Source: Datisca glomerata
Lineage: Eukaryota > Streptophyta > Magnoliopsida > Cucurbitales > Datiscaceae
Length of the DNA: 64,000 bases
Assembly (NCBI GenBank): GCA_003255025.1
Contig: QANY01008651.1
Coordinates: 2,892,094 to 2,956,093, forward strand
Direction of reading: 5' to 3'
The notes below the pieces were generated by a model. That model saw only the letters and a list, made by a program, of their open reading frames with translations, was not told the DNA's origin and searched no databases. This document shows positions 34,340 through 43,920 of this stretch, one piece after another. The position numbers were made by a program, and so were the translations under genes. Position 1 is the first letter of the stretch; each line of letters opens with the position of its first letter.

Positions 34340-35010
34340 TGCCCAAGATAACTAAATTATTCTTATGATTAAAATTTTTATCATGTATTTTGATTTTCAA
34401 ACATGCTATGACTTCTACAACCTTTTATAAAGTCACTCTTCTCCCCATTTCCCTTACAACTACCTTACCCTTAGGATTTACGCCTCTAAAAGGTTTTATT
34501 GGAGTGCCTGAAGTAAACCTAATAGAAACTGTTACGTCAGATTAACAGATTAGAAGATCAAAGATTGCAGAGAAATAATTAACCAGTCACTTTGATAGAG
34601 AGTTAGATTAAATAAAAATAACTATTCAAAGAAGCAAGTAAGCAGCAATAGCAACAAATACCAGCCACTTGGGTGGTGAAGAACAATAATTATGCACGTA
34701 TTAAATAGTAAAATACCCTACCAGGTTTGGCTCTAATACCAAAAGAGGCAGAATTGCATATAATTTAAGAATAGTAATTCAATCCTGCTATGAATACCAC
34801 AACCTTCTATGAGGTCACTCTTCTCCCATTTGCCCCTACAACTACCCAACCCTCAGAATTTATGCCTTTAAGAGGTTTTATTGGGGTGCCTGAAGTAAAC
34901 CTAATAGAAACTTATACGTCAGATTCACATATTAGAAAATCAAAGATAACAGAAAAATAATCAGACATATGTATAATAGAAACTTATACGCCAGATTCAC
35001 AAATTAGAAA
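34340..35010 (-). promoter_or_regulatory. Duplicated leader of unit A with second primer site
   Basis: The leader sequence between primer site and movement protein occurs twice: about 34417-34575 and 34793-34960. Each has 'cttcaggca(c)(t/c)ccaataaaacc' and 'tctgacgta' blocks on the minus strand. A third partial copy is at 34975-35025. A primer site reading tggtattagagcc on the minus strand is at 34729-34741. No coding potential. Confidence 0.65.
34729..34741 (-). other. tRNA-Met primer binding site (second copy), unit A
   Basis: The minus strand reads tggtattagagcc, one mismatch from the initiator tRNA-Met site TGGTATCAGAGCC used by caulimovirids for minus-strand DNA synthesis. It is followed by 'aaacctggta' as at the other sites. 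Confidence 0.75.
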
Positions 35011-35595
35011 ATCAAAGATTATAGAGAAATAATATAGCATATTATATATCCTATTTATAGCCTTCATATTTCTTTGACAGAGTGGAGATTGGATTTCTCT
35101 TCCAATCTCTCTTAGGACCCATGGCTTCGTGCCAAGTATCATAGGAGACCCAGATTCGAAGACTCTTCTTTCTTTTGAGATCTTATCACAGTTTTCTTTG
35201 GCTAATGGCCTCTTGCTACATGGCAAGCAGGTTTCTCGAGCCTTTTTTAAATGAAAGGATAAGTACCAAGTTCAAACGCACTAAACCACCAGCCGCCCTG
35301 ACCTAATTCATGATGAGCCCACCAACTTCCTGGCAAGATGCCTACAGTTAAAAACCACTGACATATCAAGATCCAAATTCGAATTGGTTCCTTGTCCTGG
35401 TCAGAGACCATTGTGTTCGCGCCGACGGTCAAACAAAGAAGCGAAGTAGTGGTCTCTTTCTTTCCATTAAGAATGACACGCTTCGCCTGCTCCCTCCTCG
35501 CGTCCACTAGCCCTCCTGTCCAGAGTGAAGAGAAGGCGAAAAAGCATCGCCAAAGCAGCATGAGCAGGCTACTATTGCGTGTGTGTGTGTGTGTG
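35011..35595 (-). promoter_or_regulatory. GC-richer segment inside the leader of unit A, promoter-like
   Basis: About 580 bases with clearly higher GC than its neighbours and no match to units B-E. On the minus strand it ends with a TATA box (tataaata, 35052-35059) in a 'ggctataaatagg' setting like the other pararetroviral promoters. At its right border is a (GT)n run (35578-35597). Small frames in it (35247-35561 minus, 35392-35607 plus) have no recognisable domain. It may be a promoter of a different pararetrovirus or an unrelated insertion. Confidence 0.45.
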
Positions 35596-35708
35596 TATAC
35601 AGTTTAATTATACTGATAAAAAATGATAACAATATCCAGCCATAACAAGCGGTGGACAGTTTAATTATGTGGATAATGAAGTAAATAGTAAATCCCTCCA
35701 CCAGGTTT

Positions 35709-35721
35709 GGCTTTGATACCA
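35709..35721 (-). other. tRNA-Met primer binding site, unit A
   Basis: The minus strand reads tggtatcaaagcc, one mismatch from TGGTATCAGAGCC. It lies 275 bases downstream of the TATA box at 35996-36003, the same spacing class as in unit C (about 300). Confidence 0.85.
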
Positions 35722-36540
35722 AGAGGCGCGAAATTAAGTATAATTATGAGGCACGAAATCAAGTGTAATTTAAAGAGATATTAAACATGGGGTATTAAGA
35801 TGCAAGAATACAACATAAAAATAGTAAAATTGTATTAAGGTGGAAGATTAAATACGTACACAAACAGTAAATTACGAAAGAAGAAGAGATTACAAAAGAT
35901 GAAAAGAAGAACGCTTTGTTTTCCAAAGAAAGTTTAGCTCTCAAATAGTTAAGAGTTGAAAACAAGTTTTGAAGAATAAATGGGAGAAGGCTGACTATTT
36001 ATAGTGAAGTAAGTGGAGTTTACCGGGAACTCATCACTTACCTGAACTATTCAATTCTACAAAAGTAAAAAAATTTACATTTCTACTTTGTCTACTAGAA
36101 AAAGTAAAAAGCATAAATAATTGCCTAATTATTTGACAACTAGTAAAATTATTACAGAAGAAGGCAAACTGTAAGGATTCTTTGATAATTGCTATATTGG
36201 TCTTCGTGTCTTCATAATTGTTTTTTCATGATTGCTGTCGTTGAAATGTTATTAAGACTGGTGCACATTGGATTCCTTGATAATTGCTATCTTCGATTCT
36301 TGTGTTTTGATTGTTGATTTTGGAGAAATTGTAATTACTGTCTGCAACAGTCATTATGACTAGTGTTATTGATAATTGCTTGCCTTGAAGATCATTATGA
36401 CTGTTGCATTATGGTGAGGTGTCACTATAATACATCTTCAAAATTACTTTGATTCTTTGATTTTGCCAAGGGTGAATTCTTTGATTCATTGATTAATTGA
36501 TTTGAATTTTATTCATCATTATTGATATTGATATTATCAA
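35722..36540 (-). promoter_or_regulatory. Promoter of unit A and upstream repeats (junction with B)
   Basis: TATA box (tataaata on the minus strand) at 35996-36003. Just upstream is 'ggtaagtgatgagttcccgg', shared with units C and D. The region 36130-36460 has 'atagcaattatcaaaga'-type repeats. Downstream of the TATA box is a 270 base transcribed leader to the primer site. Because it sits between B's 3' part and A's 5' part, A and B are in head-to-tail tandem. Confidence 0.75.
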
Positions 36541-37561
36541 ATGGGTCCTTCAATTGCTGAAGAGTAACATTTTTGGATGATTAGTAGCTTGACTCTGCGG
36601 ATGATTTAGAGTTAGATTTGTCATTGTCTTCCAAAAGGAGAAGCATTTTTTGGATTAATTCTTTCTCCAATTTGGGTTTAGGCTTTGTGAACTTTGATTT
36701 ACCCTTTAGTTTGGAGGAATTCAAACTGGATATTTTCATTTGTGTGTTAGGTTAATTGGCTCATTAATTTTTAATGGAGCTTAGGTAAAAGGGTTGGCCA
36801 ATTTTAGGCTAGGATGGACATTTGCAAATTCGTGGTTAATGGAGACAGTATTTTCTGGGTGTAGAATTTATCTCACCATTTAACATGATATTCTCCGATG
36901 AAGATTTTATTCTTAATTGAGTATTGCCATTTTAAAATCCAAGATATTTGTATTTGTTTGAAAAATGAAGTATATGGGGAAGGGGGCCTCAATTGGTGAG
37001 GGCTTGTAAACTTTTGAAAATAAATTAAAACATTGTTGTAATTCAATTGAGAAAAGTTCTAAGGTAAAATCATGAACGGACCACCATTTTAAGAACCAAT
37101 TTGGAAAGTCAATTTTGAAATTGTTATCAAAATTTAAAACCCAAAACTGAGAAAAATCACTTTTAAAATGGCAAAATAATTATATTATTTTTTATTAAAA
37201 AGTATTTCAAAACTTGACGGATGGATTTTCCAATCATCCATAATTATGATCTTGAGGATAGAGAAAGAATGGTAAATGATTATTTTCTCAGAATTTTTAA
37301 TTGGGCTAATTTTAAGAGAATGTCTCTGTAGAAATTGAGATTTTTGTTATTGTGTCCATGGACATAATGAAATTTAGGACTGAAATGGGTTTTGGCTATT
37401 TGTGCTGGGTCATTCAGATGAGCAAATGGAGGCTCAATGTGAAATATATTTTCGATGTGCATGATTTGAAAATGTGAAATTGATTGGTCAAAGTGATTGA
37501 ATATTAAAGGATTAAGCATTTGAGAAGGGGTCAAATTATTTGACCAAAAACTCCACAGCAT
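36541..37561 (-). pseudogene. Downstream conserved segments of the second ORF, unit B
   Basis: The open part is 37561-37280 (93 aa, minus) with 'PPFAHLNDPAQIAKTHFSPK' and 'HNNKNLNFYRDILL', conserved in units A and C. A second conserved block at about 36960-36860 reads 'SWILKWQYSIKNK' and ends at 'VKW', a stop (TGA for TGG) and 'DKF'. A Lys/Ser/Pro-rich tail follows. The segments lie directly after the AlkB-like region and probably belong to the same polypeptide. I do not recognise a named domain. Confidence 0.55.
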
Positions 37562-37999
37562 GCCTATGACGTTTTTGAAATTCGTTAGGCATGACGAATA
37601 AAGTTCCTTCTAATATAAAAAATTCTTTGATTATTTTATTTGGAAATTCAACTTTAAATATTGCTTGTCCCGAAAGGTTCATAGTTAAAATTTCTCTATT
37701 ATCATAACAGATTTCATTGTCTTTGTGAAAACCTATATTTCCATTTTTTTCATACCATTGAATTAATGCTGCATTGAAGTCATGCTTCAATTCAACATCT
37801 TCTAAAATTTCATCCAATTCATTAATCTAGTCATTTCCTGGATGTTCAAATCCATTATGACCATAATTAATGAATGAGGATTTTGAACAAAAAGTGGCTA
37901 CCCTGCCATTGAGCTTATTGATTTTAAAAGATTTTGGTTGCGTAATCTAGGCTCTACCTTTCCGTATTCTAGTAGGCCAAATTCCTTAAATTCTTCCAT
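37536..37999 (-). pseudogene. AlkB-like 2OG-Fe(II) dioxygenase ORF, unit B
   Basis: ATG at 37999 ('MEEFKEFGLLEYGKVEPR'), frameshifted near 37900, then a 93 aa open piece at 37817-37536. In that piece 'IGFHKDNE' gives the HxD iron ligands (His31, Asp33), 'ILTMNLSGQAIFKV' the core strand, and 'LFVMPNEFQKRHRHAVE' the distal His (His86), with 53 residues between, a spacing usual for AlkB proteins. In other systems AlkB domains oxidatively remove methyl groups from nucleic acids and occur in some plant RNA viruses. The Arg motif that binds 2-oxoglutarate (present in unit C) is lost here through a deletion of about 150 bases. Confidence 0.7.
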
Positions 38000-38021
38000 G
38001 GTGGAATCTTGAAATGGTTTT

Positions 38022-38024
38022 CTG
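38022..38024 (-). promoter_or_regulatory. Conserved CAG upstream of the second ORF, possible 3' splice site
   Basis: On the minus strand 'tctattacag' ends 22 bases before the ATG at 37999. The same position holds '...gcag' in unit A (24356-24358) and 'tttaatttttgcag' after a pyrimidine-rich tract in unit C (48525-48527). It could be an acceptor for a spliced message of the second ORF; no transcript evidence. Confidence 0.3.
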
Positions 38025-38899
38025 TAATAGATTATAAGTACAGAAGTCAAAAATTTAATTATTAATACATTCGATAAACTAAATATTAAAATTAAAATTG
38101 CTAAAAGTAGATTGTTACATGGCATATTTCAAAACACGTTTTTCATATTTGTAATGAATCAAAACAAATTGTATGATTTGATCAATTGTTCTAATAATGA
38201 TATAATAAAATTCAAATCCTGAAAATCAATTCTTAGATTGAAACAATTTGATTCTTTCTCAGAAGATAACTAAACTATTTTGTTTTATTATCTTGGAAAA
38301 TAACTTAAAGTGTTTCCAATATTGTTTAACATATTTAGAGAAAATAATAATGTTACTAATGCAATCAATCAAGAAATTCAACCAGTATTGTTTAATAAGA
38401 ATGCAGACAATTAAGAAATAAGCGGATTGGTTGAAATTTCCATTTATTCTTGGAGCATTTTTAAGATCAAATGGCATTATTTTTCATTTATAACTTCCAA
38501 ATGTAATTTTGTGTTTACCAATCTTATTCATCTGGATTTTCCAGAATCCAGATGTTACGGCAAATTTAGAGAATACATAAATACTTCTAAGTTTGTTTAT
38601 TAGGTCCCTTTTGTTCGGTACTGGATATCTTATCCATTCCAAAATGTCATTAAGGAGCTTGTAATAAATTACTAAATGAGAAACTCCTTGTTCAAAGATT
38701 TGACTTTGAATGGCAGAAATTTGAGTCTGTTTTTCAATTCTTCGAAATTTTATTTCACTTGTAAAAAACACAATTGTCTTTCTTTAAAAGAAATTAAATT
38801 TATGGATTCGAAAACAGAATTTTGTCTTAAGGTTTTCAATTTCTCATTGTTAGAAAAAGAAATTTTTTTGAATTTAACAGGTTCATCTACGGGATAAAT
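38025..38899 (-). pseudogene. Reverse transcriptase, unit B
   Basis: Open pieces are 38771-38484 (with 'YYKLLNDILEWIRYPVPNK' and 'SGFWKIQM', typical caulimovirid RT fingers) and 38477-38259 ('MPFDLKNAP', then 'IIIFSKYVKQYWKHF'). The YxDD active site is not intact: the stretch before 'IIIFSK' reads LIDCISN. After about 38250 only some 250 bases remain before the AlkB-like ORF, too short for an RNase H domain of about 130 residues. Confidence 0.8.
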
Positions 38900-39211
38900 A
38901 ATTATCTCGCCATGCTCCGTTGTAAAAGGATACAACAAAGAAATTAATGGTAAACCCAAAATTATTTTACCTGTCATATTTTTTACTAAGACGAATGATG
39001 TTTTAAAACATAAATTGTCTTGAAAAATATGAACTTTGAGGATTTCATAATTAATATGCATCTGAGTACCATTGACAGAAGATAGAGATTCTTTCATCTT
39101 CTTGAAGTACTTTGTAAGAACGAGTCCTTCCTGCATATAATTCAAGTCTACTCCTGAATCAACAAACGTCATTGTTATGAAATCAAAATCTTGAATTATT
39201 ATTTTGACCAT
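38900..39211 (-). pseudogene. Aspartic protease, unit B
   Basis: The open frame 39211-38750 (153 aa) covers protease and the linker to RT. 'MTFVDSGVDLNYMQEGLV' has the catalytic Asp in a DSG triad, and 'GKIILGLPLISLLYPF' is the conserved second block (ILG). It would process the viral polyprotein. Length and layout fit caulimovirid retropepsins. The domain frame is intact although neighbours are broken. Confidence 0.8.
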
Positions 39212-40181
39212 TATGTGCCATTTTTTAATTTTGATATGATTAAGAATTTGGATGAAGTTGTCATTGCCTTGGTTATTGATAATAGGTTTTTCAATCTCAT
39301 TATCAGAAATTGAGAATTTACTAGGCTATCTTAGTTCACTAAATTCATGATTTTTAATTAAACAATCTATTTCTAAAAGATTTATTTGTTCTTTTGTTGC
39401 TGTGTTTGAATTTTTTAATTCTCTTATTTCAATTTTAATTTTTTTTATTTTTTTCTAAAGTTCCTATAAGGTAACTTCTTTTTCCTTTCCTTTAACCCTA
39501 TTGATTTTTTCAAGGGTTTGTGAAAGGCTTGCGGTATTATTATGATGAGACTTAGAATTTTCTTTCTTTTTAATTACTTTCTTAAGTCTTTCTAGGTATT
39601 CTTATTTTAATTCTAAATTTTCAAATTTACAAATCAAATCTAACAAGAGGTTCTTGTTCTTCTTTTTTATTTAAAACATTTATTTTTTACAATAACTATC
39701 CCTACTCCCCATTGAGATGTTAGGAGAATCAATGTTAGAATTTGAAGAACTATATTCAGAGGATCTAGGGGATTCAAATTCTCCTAAATCTTCATTACTA
39801 CTTTCATAGTATTCTATTGTTTATGATTCTAAACAATTTTTGTTTATCTTCATAAGAGATTTTTAATTAACTAATTTTATTTCTAACTTGACAAGTGTTA
39901 GAAAGATGACCATTATGGCCACATTTAAAATACTTAATTTTACTTTCAACAATAAATGGTTTATTGAATTTTCTTACAGAATAATTCTTATTCTCAGAGA
40001 AACGTTTGTCAAAATTTTTATTTTTTGAAAAGTATTGGTCAAATATTTTATTTCTATTTCTGTGACATTTTTTCCTATCAGCCTTATGGATCCTTCTAGG
40101 GCTTAAATTGGAATTTTTTTTCTATTCTTTTGTGAATGAGTAATAGTGGGTAAACCATACTGCTTGCAAAAATTGCCTAAT
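39212..40181 (-). pseudogene. Zinc knuckle and linker, unit B
   Basis: The zinc knuckle is at 39891-39932, reading 'YFKCGHNGHLSNTC'. It has the last three ligands of a CCHC finger, but the first Cys is Tyr (unit A keeps Cys there). Between the knuckle and protease (39212-39880) is a broken Asn/Glu/Lys/Ser-rich linker without a domain. In virus coat proteins this finger binds genomic RNA. Confidence 0.65.
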
Positions 40182-40562
40182 TCACATTTGGCAGCTTTTA
40201 TTTTCTTTTTTAATTTTTTTTATTTTCATATCAATGCACATTCTTAAACCTTCCTTTTGTATTATAGTAATTATTGTACTGTAGGTGAGACTATTATAGT
40301 CTATATTACCTAGGTGTGTTCTAACTTTGTGTACGAACAAATTGGGTAATCCATTAATAAATTTTTCTTTCCAAAAGGGTTGATTACTATCATCCCTTGT
40401 CATTACTCTGGACAAAAATATATTTTTGTACAAGTGGAAATCACTTGGGGTTGGACACCTAAGATTGGTTAATTGATCATGGATACGTGAAGTAATATTA
40501 CCTAGCATTCCAATGAAGTGTTCAATTATTGTGTATAGGAGTGTATTGATGGCATCACGCAT
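40182..40562 (-). CDS. Coat protein core, unit B (126 aa open piece)
   Basis: The longest coat protein frame in the array. 'FWKEKFINGLPNLFVHKVRT' and 'IDYNSLTYSTIITIIQKEGL' match the capsid core of Caulimoviridae coat proteins (same words in units A, C and D). It begins at a Met inside the domain; the N-terminal half is frameshifted upstream. The stop precedes the 'KQYGL'-like block that continues toward the zinc knuckle in another frame. Confidence 0.8.
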   Translation of the reverse strand: MRDAINTLLYTIIEHFIGMLGNITSRIHDQLTNLRCPTPSDFHLYKNIFLSRVMTRDDSNQPFWKEKFINGLPNLFVHKVRTHLGNIDYNSLTYSTIITIIQKEGLRMCIDMKIKKIKKENKSCQM

Positions 40563-41174
40563 TGTTTCCTGATCCTCTCCAATAACTGGGGTTCCTTCAG
40601 CATCAATCTTAACTGTTGAGAGGATGGTCTTTTTGGATTCTTCTATGAGATGTTTTTCTTTCCAAAAGATTGATTACCTCATTTTTAGGCAAACTGTGTG
40701 TGGTAATGTAGATGTTAGCTACTATTGTCATGTGCTGCAACTTGTTGAGAACTTCCTGTTTAAAAGTCTATCAATATTCATTCATATCATTTTTCTAAAG
40801 ACATAAAAATTGATTAACTAAAGAATTTTTAGAAATTTGGATATCTTCCAATTTATTAATTTATAAATTTTTAAATGTATTTTCAATATTATTAATGTTT
40901 AAAGATTTGTGGATTGTGGATGACTCATAGGTAGATTCTGACCTATGGCTTTCTGAATCTAAATTATTGTGTTGATTAATTGCCTTCAATTCTTGAGGTA
41001 TATTATCATAATCTGTTCAGATTTAATTTCAGATGATTCTAAATTTTTAAATGGTTCTTCAATATTATCAATATTTGAAGATTCACTTATTGTAGATAAC
41101 TCATAGGTGGACTCTGACCTATGACTTTCTGAATCTGAACTATTGTCTTGATTGATTACGTTCAAGTCCCGAAG
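40563..41174 (-). pseudogene. Coat protein N-terminal region, unit B, with repeated acidic-Ser unit
   Basis: Two copies (about 41020-41170 and 40850-40980) of a unit reading 'SESHRSESTYE' plus 'SSNI(D/N)NIE'. Units A, C and D have one. Part is open at 41243-40986. The downstream 'ERKWHKKP'-type block seen in A, C and D is absent after the repeat here. Low-complexity, probably disordered. Confidence 0.6.
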
Positions 41175-41520
41175 CATTTCATCAATCTCCCTCCCCCGCT
41201 CTCTCTCTCCCTCTAAGGTGGTCATCTCTCCTTCAGACCCCATGAGTCCGCCTTAGAGTTGCATAACCAAGAAGTCTCCGCCACCATGAAGGTCGTCGTT
41301 GCCTCGACCAAGGACCCAAAACCCAAATTCGGCCTCACCTCCTCTGATCTATGGGTTTGTAGAGAGAATCAGATGGGAAATGCCATAAGTGAGATTGATA
41401 GATTGGTTTTGAGCATTTTTTTAAGATGCTTTATTTGGCTGCAAGTTGTAAAACATGTTTTGAATATTTTCTTTTTTTCCTTATTGAAATCTTGAAAGGC
41501 GAAGTAGTGAGTAAAATTTT
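41175..41520 (+). pseudogene. Gene-like insert (CT-rich leader plus short exon-like frame) in unit B coat region
   Basis: About 350 bases unlike any other copy of this region. On the plus strand a 'ccctcccccgctctctctctcc' type 5'-UTR-like tract is followed by ATG and a frame (41259-41495) reading 'MKVVVASTKDPKPKFGLTSS', with much higher GC than its flanks up to about 41390, then AT-rich, intron-like sequence. It looks like a captured 5' end of a host gene. I do not recognise the protein. Borders are set by where similarity to the coat-protein repeat stops. Confidence 0.4.
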
Positions 41521-42825
41521 TTTATGATTAATTAATATTTTTTTAGGTTTAATTTCAAATTCTGAATGATTGTCTTGGTTAGCAACCCTAGCACAATAAG
41601 ATGATTCATTAGTTTCTAATTTCTTTAATGTTTCTTCAACTTTATTAATATTTGTAGGTTCATTGATTGTGGAAGATTCATAGGTATATTCTAACCTATG
41701 GTTATCTAATTTAGAGATACTGTCTTGGTCAATAACCTTAACAGATGATTTAATTTCTAAATCTTTGGATGGTTCCTCAATATTTTTTGAAGATTCATGA
41801 ATTGCAGATGGTTTATAGGTGGATTCTAACCTATGTCTATCTGGTTATGAGATATTGTCTCTTAAATTTTTTAATTTTTTAAGTATTTTATCATCAAGAT
41901 TTTTTTCATAATAAATTTTGAAGGGTTCATTGGATTCTTCTTTAGGATTGGGAATTGTTCTATTATTTGGTTCGTAAATATCCTCAATATAATCAAGGAA
42001 AAATATGTCAAATTTATGTTTTTTCATGAACGTCTTCCATTCAACAAGTATAATTTTTTATCCATATTATATGAATCTCTGAACCTATTACTTCTATCTA
42101 GATTGGGTGGGTCATTATTGTGTTGATTAGACTTGCCCAATCTAGTTTATTTCTTGACTTAGGGTGTCTAAATTCAAATTTTTAAAATTTTTTAATTATC
42201 GTTCTAATTTTTGAATCCTAAAATCTTGATCATAATTTATAGATAATTCAGAAAAGGAACTCCTAGGGGTACTAGACTGACTATACTCTCTATTTTGAGA
42301 ATTAGAAGATTGGTAATTAATTTTATCAGATTGTTCAAACTTATTATTAAGGTCTGGCTGACTATCTTGGGAACTTATTCCTTTAGGTCTTAGATTTTTA
42401 ATTTTTTAATTTTTTAATTGCTCTATTCGAATCTTAAGATCTTGATCATTAATAGATGATCAAGAAGAGGAATTTCTAGAGGTTCTAGACTGGCTATACT
42501 CCCTGACTTTATCAGTACCATTTACACATTGTTGGATGTTATTAAAATTTTCAATTTAATTAGAAGAAAGTATTTTGCAGGTTTCATGCTATTTCCCAAG
42601 AGCAAATATTTTTTTAATTGTTTTTTCATGATGTTGGGGGTTGAGGGAAGCATCAAACCATGTAGATTTATAAATATCTTTATTAGGGATGTTGGGTATA
42701 TTCCATACCCAATGATCTACTTAATCATCTGCTAGTTCAAAATTTTCTTCATCCATTATGTCAGATTTTGAAGTTATTGTAGATCCAATGCTACAAGAAG
42801 AACTGCTTTTAGATAATCTACTCAT
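41521..42825 (-). pseudogene. Polyprotein start, deleted movement protein, duplicated linker, unit B
   Basis: The polyprotein start is near 42822 (minus) with 'MSRLSKSSSSCS'. About 80 codons of the movement protein N-terminus follow, then the main movement domain is missing (it would contain the 'ALRD' and 'GPIHFD' blocks seen in unit A). The Ser-rich linker 'EYSQS.TPR.SFS..SIN' occurs twice (near 42500 and 42280). Two further coat N-terminal repeat units lie at about 41600-41745 and 41745-41860. One open piece is 42027-41845 (60 aa). Confidence 0.65.
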
Positions 42826-43220
42826 TTCTTAAATAACTAAATTATTCTTATGATAGAAAATTTCATACCATATTTTAATTACTAATCTGTTGTGACTTCT
42901 ACAACCTCTTACCAGTTTCTCTCTTTACCACATTTCCTCTACAACCACCCTCCCTCAGGACTTATGTCTCTAAGAGGTTTTATTGTGGTGCCTGAAGCTA
43001 ACCAAATAGAAGCTAATACGTCAGTCTCTGTCAAAGCAGATTCACAGATTAAATAATCAAATATTACATAAAAATAATCACATAAAAATAATCATCTACT
43101 TGGGCGGAGAGTGAGATTAAATAAAAACAACTATTCGAGGAAGCAATTGTTAAACAATGGTAATAGTATCCAGACATAACAGGCGGTGGACAATTTAATT
43201 ATGCAGATAATGAAGTAAAC
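42826..43220 (-). promoter_or_regulatory. Truncated leader of unit B
   Basis: It is similar to the leaders of A and C but stops at 'gataatgaagtaaac', about 45 bases short of where the primer site would be. From 43221 the sequence continues as plus-strand pararetroviral 3' region, so this is the inversion point of the array. Confidence 0.65.
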
Positions 43221-43920
43221 ATAACTTTGGAGGATTGGAAAGTCTATCCTTCAAGTTTCAAAATACTTTTGAATAAAAAATAATATACTTATTTTGACTA
43301 TATTGATGCATGTCACATGATTTTCCTGCATCAAAAAAGTATTTTTTTCTCACTTTGGGTTTTTGAATTTCAATAATAATATCAAAATTGATTTTCCAAA
43401 TTAACCTTAAAATGGTGGTCCATTCATGGTCTTACTTTAGAACTTTTTTCAATTGATTTACAATAATGTTTTAATTTATTTTCAAACGTTTATAAGCCCT
43501 CACCAATTGAGGCCTCATTTCTCCAAATATTTTATTTTTCAACAAATACAAACTACCTTAGATTTTGAAATGGCAATACTAGGTTGAAAATGAAATCCTC
43601 ACCAGATAATATTATGTTAAATGGTGGGATAAATTAAATACCCAGAAAATTACTATATCCATCAATTATGAATTTGCAAGTATCTATTACAGTATAATGC
43701 TAGCAAATCCTTTTATCCAGACTTCATTAAAAATTAATGAGTCCATTAACCTAGCTCAACAAATAAAAATATCTAGTTTGGATTCTTCCAAACCTAAACT
43801 AAAACCTGAGTCCAAACCAAAAGGTAAATCAAAGGCCACCAAGCCTAAACTCCAATTGGAGAAAAAATTAATCCAAAAAATGCTTCTCCTTTTTTAATAA
43901 CAATAATGAATAAGATTTGG
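43221..43920 (+). pseudogene. End of the second ORF, C0
   Basis: It aligns with the 'WILKWQY' to 'VKWWDKF'-type region of unit B in mixed frames (near 43560-43640). The open stretch 43697-43897 (66 aa) contains the Lys/Ser/Pro-rich tail 'PKGKSKATKPKLQLEKKLI'. It is probably the disordered, basic C-terminus of the second ORF. Confidence 0.5.

Larger units (their letters stand above)
22029..43220 (-). mobile_element. Endogenous pararetrovirus units A and B (head to tail, minus strand)
   Basis: Caulimoviridae-type sequence. Transcription direction is right to left. Unit B (43220 to about 36050) and unit A (about 36050 to 22029, interrupted by the Athila element 27398-33456) are tandem. The order within a unit is TATA box, tRNA-Met primer site, leader, movement protein, linker, coat protein, zinc knuckle, protease, RT, AlkB-like ORF, downstream conserved segments and promoter-upstream repeats. 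Fusion of movement and coat protein in one polyprotein recalls florendoviruses and petuviruses; the genus call is tentative. Both units are heavily broken. Confidence 0.8.

Noticed and set aside
35247..35607. Overlapping frames on both strands in the GC-richer segment
   Set aside because: No domain, codon bias or start context; the segment reads better as promoter sequence.
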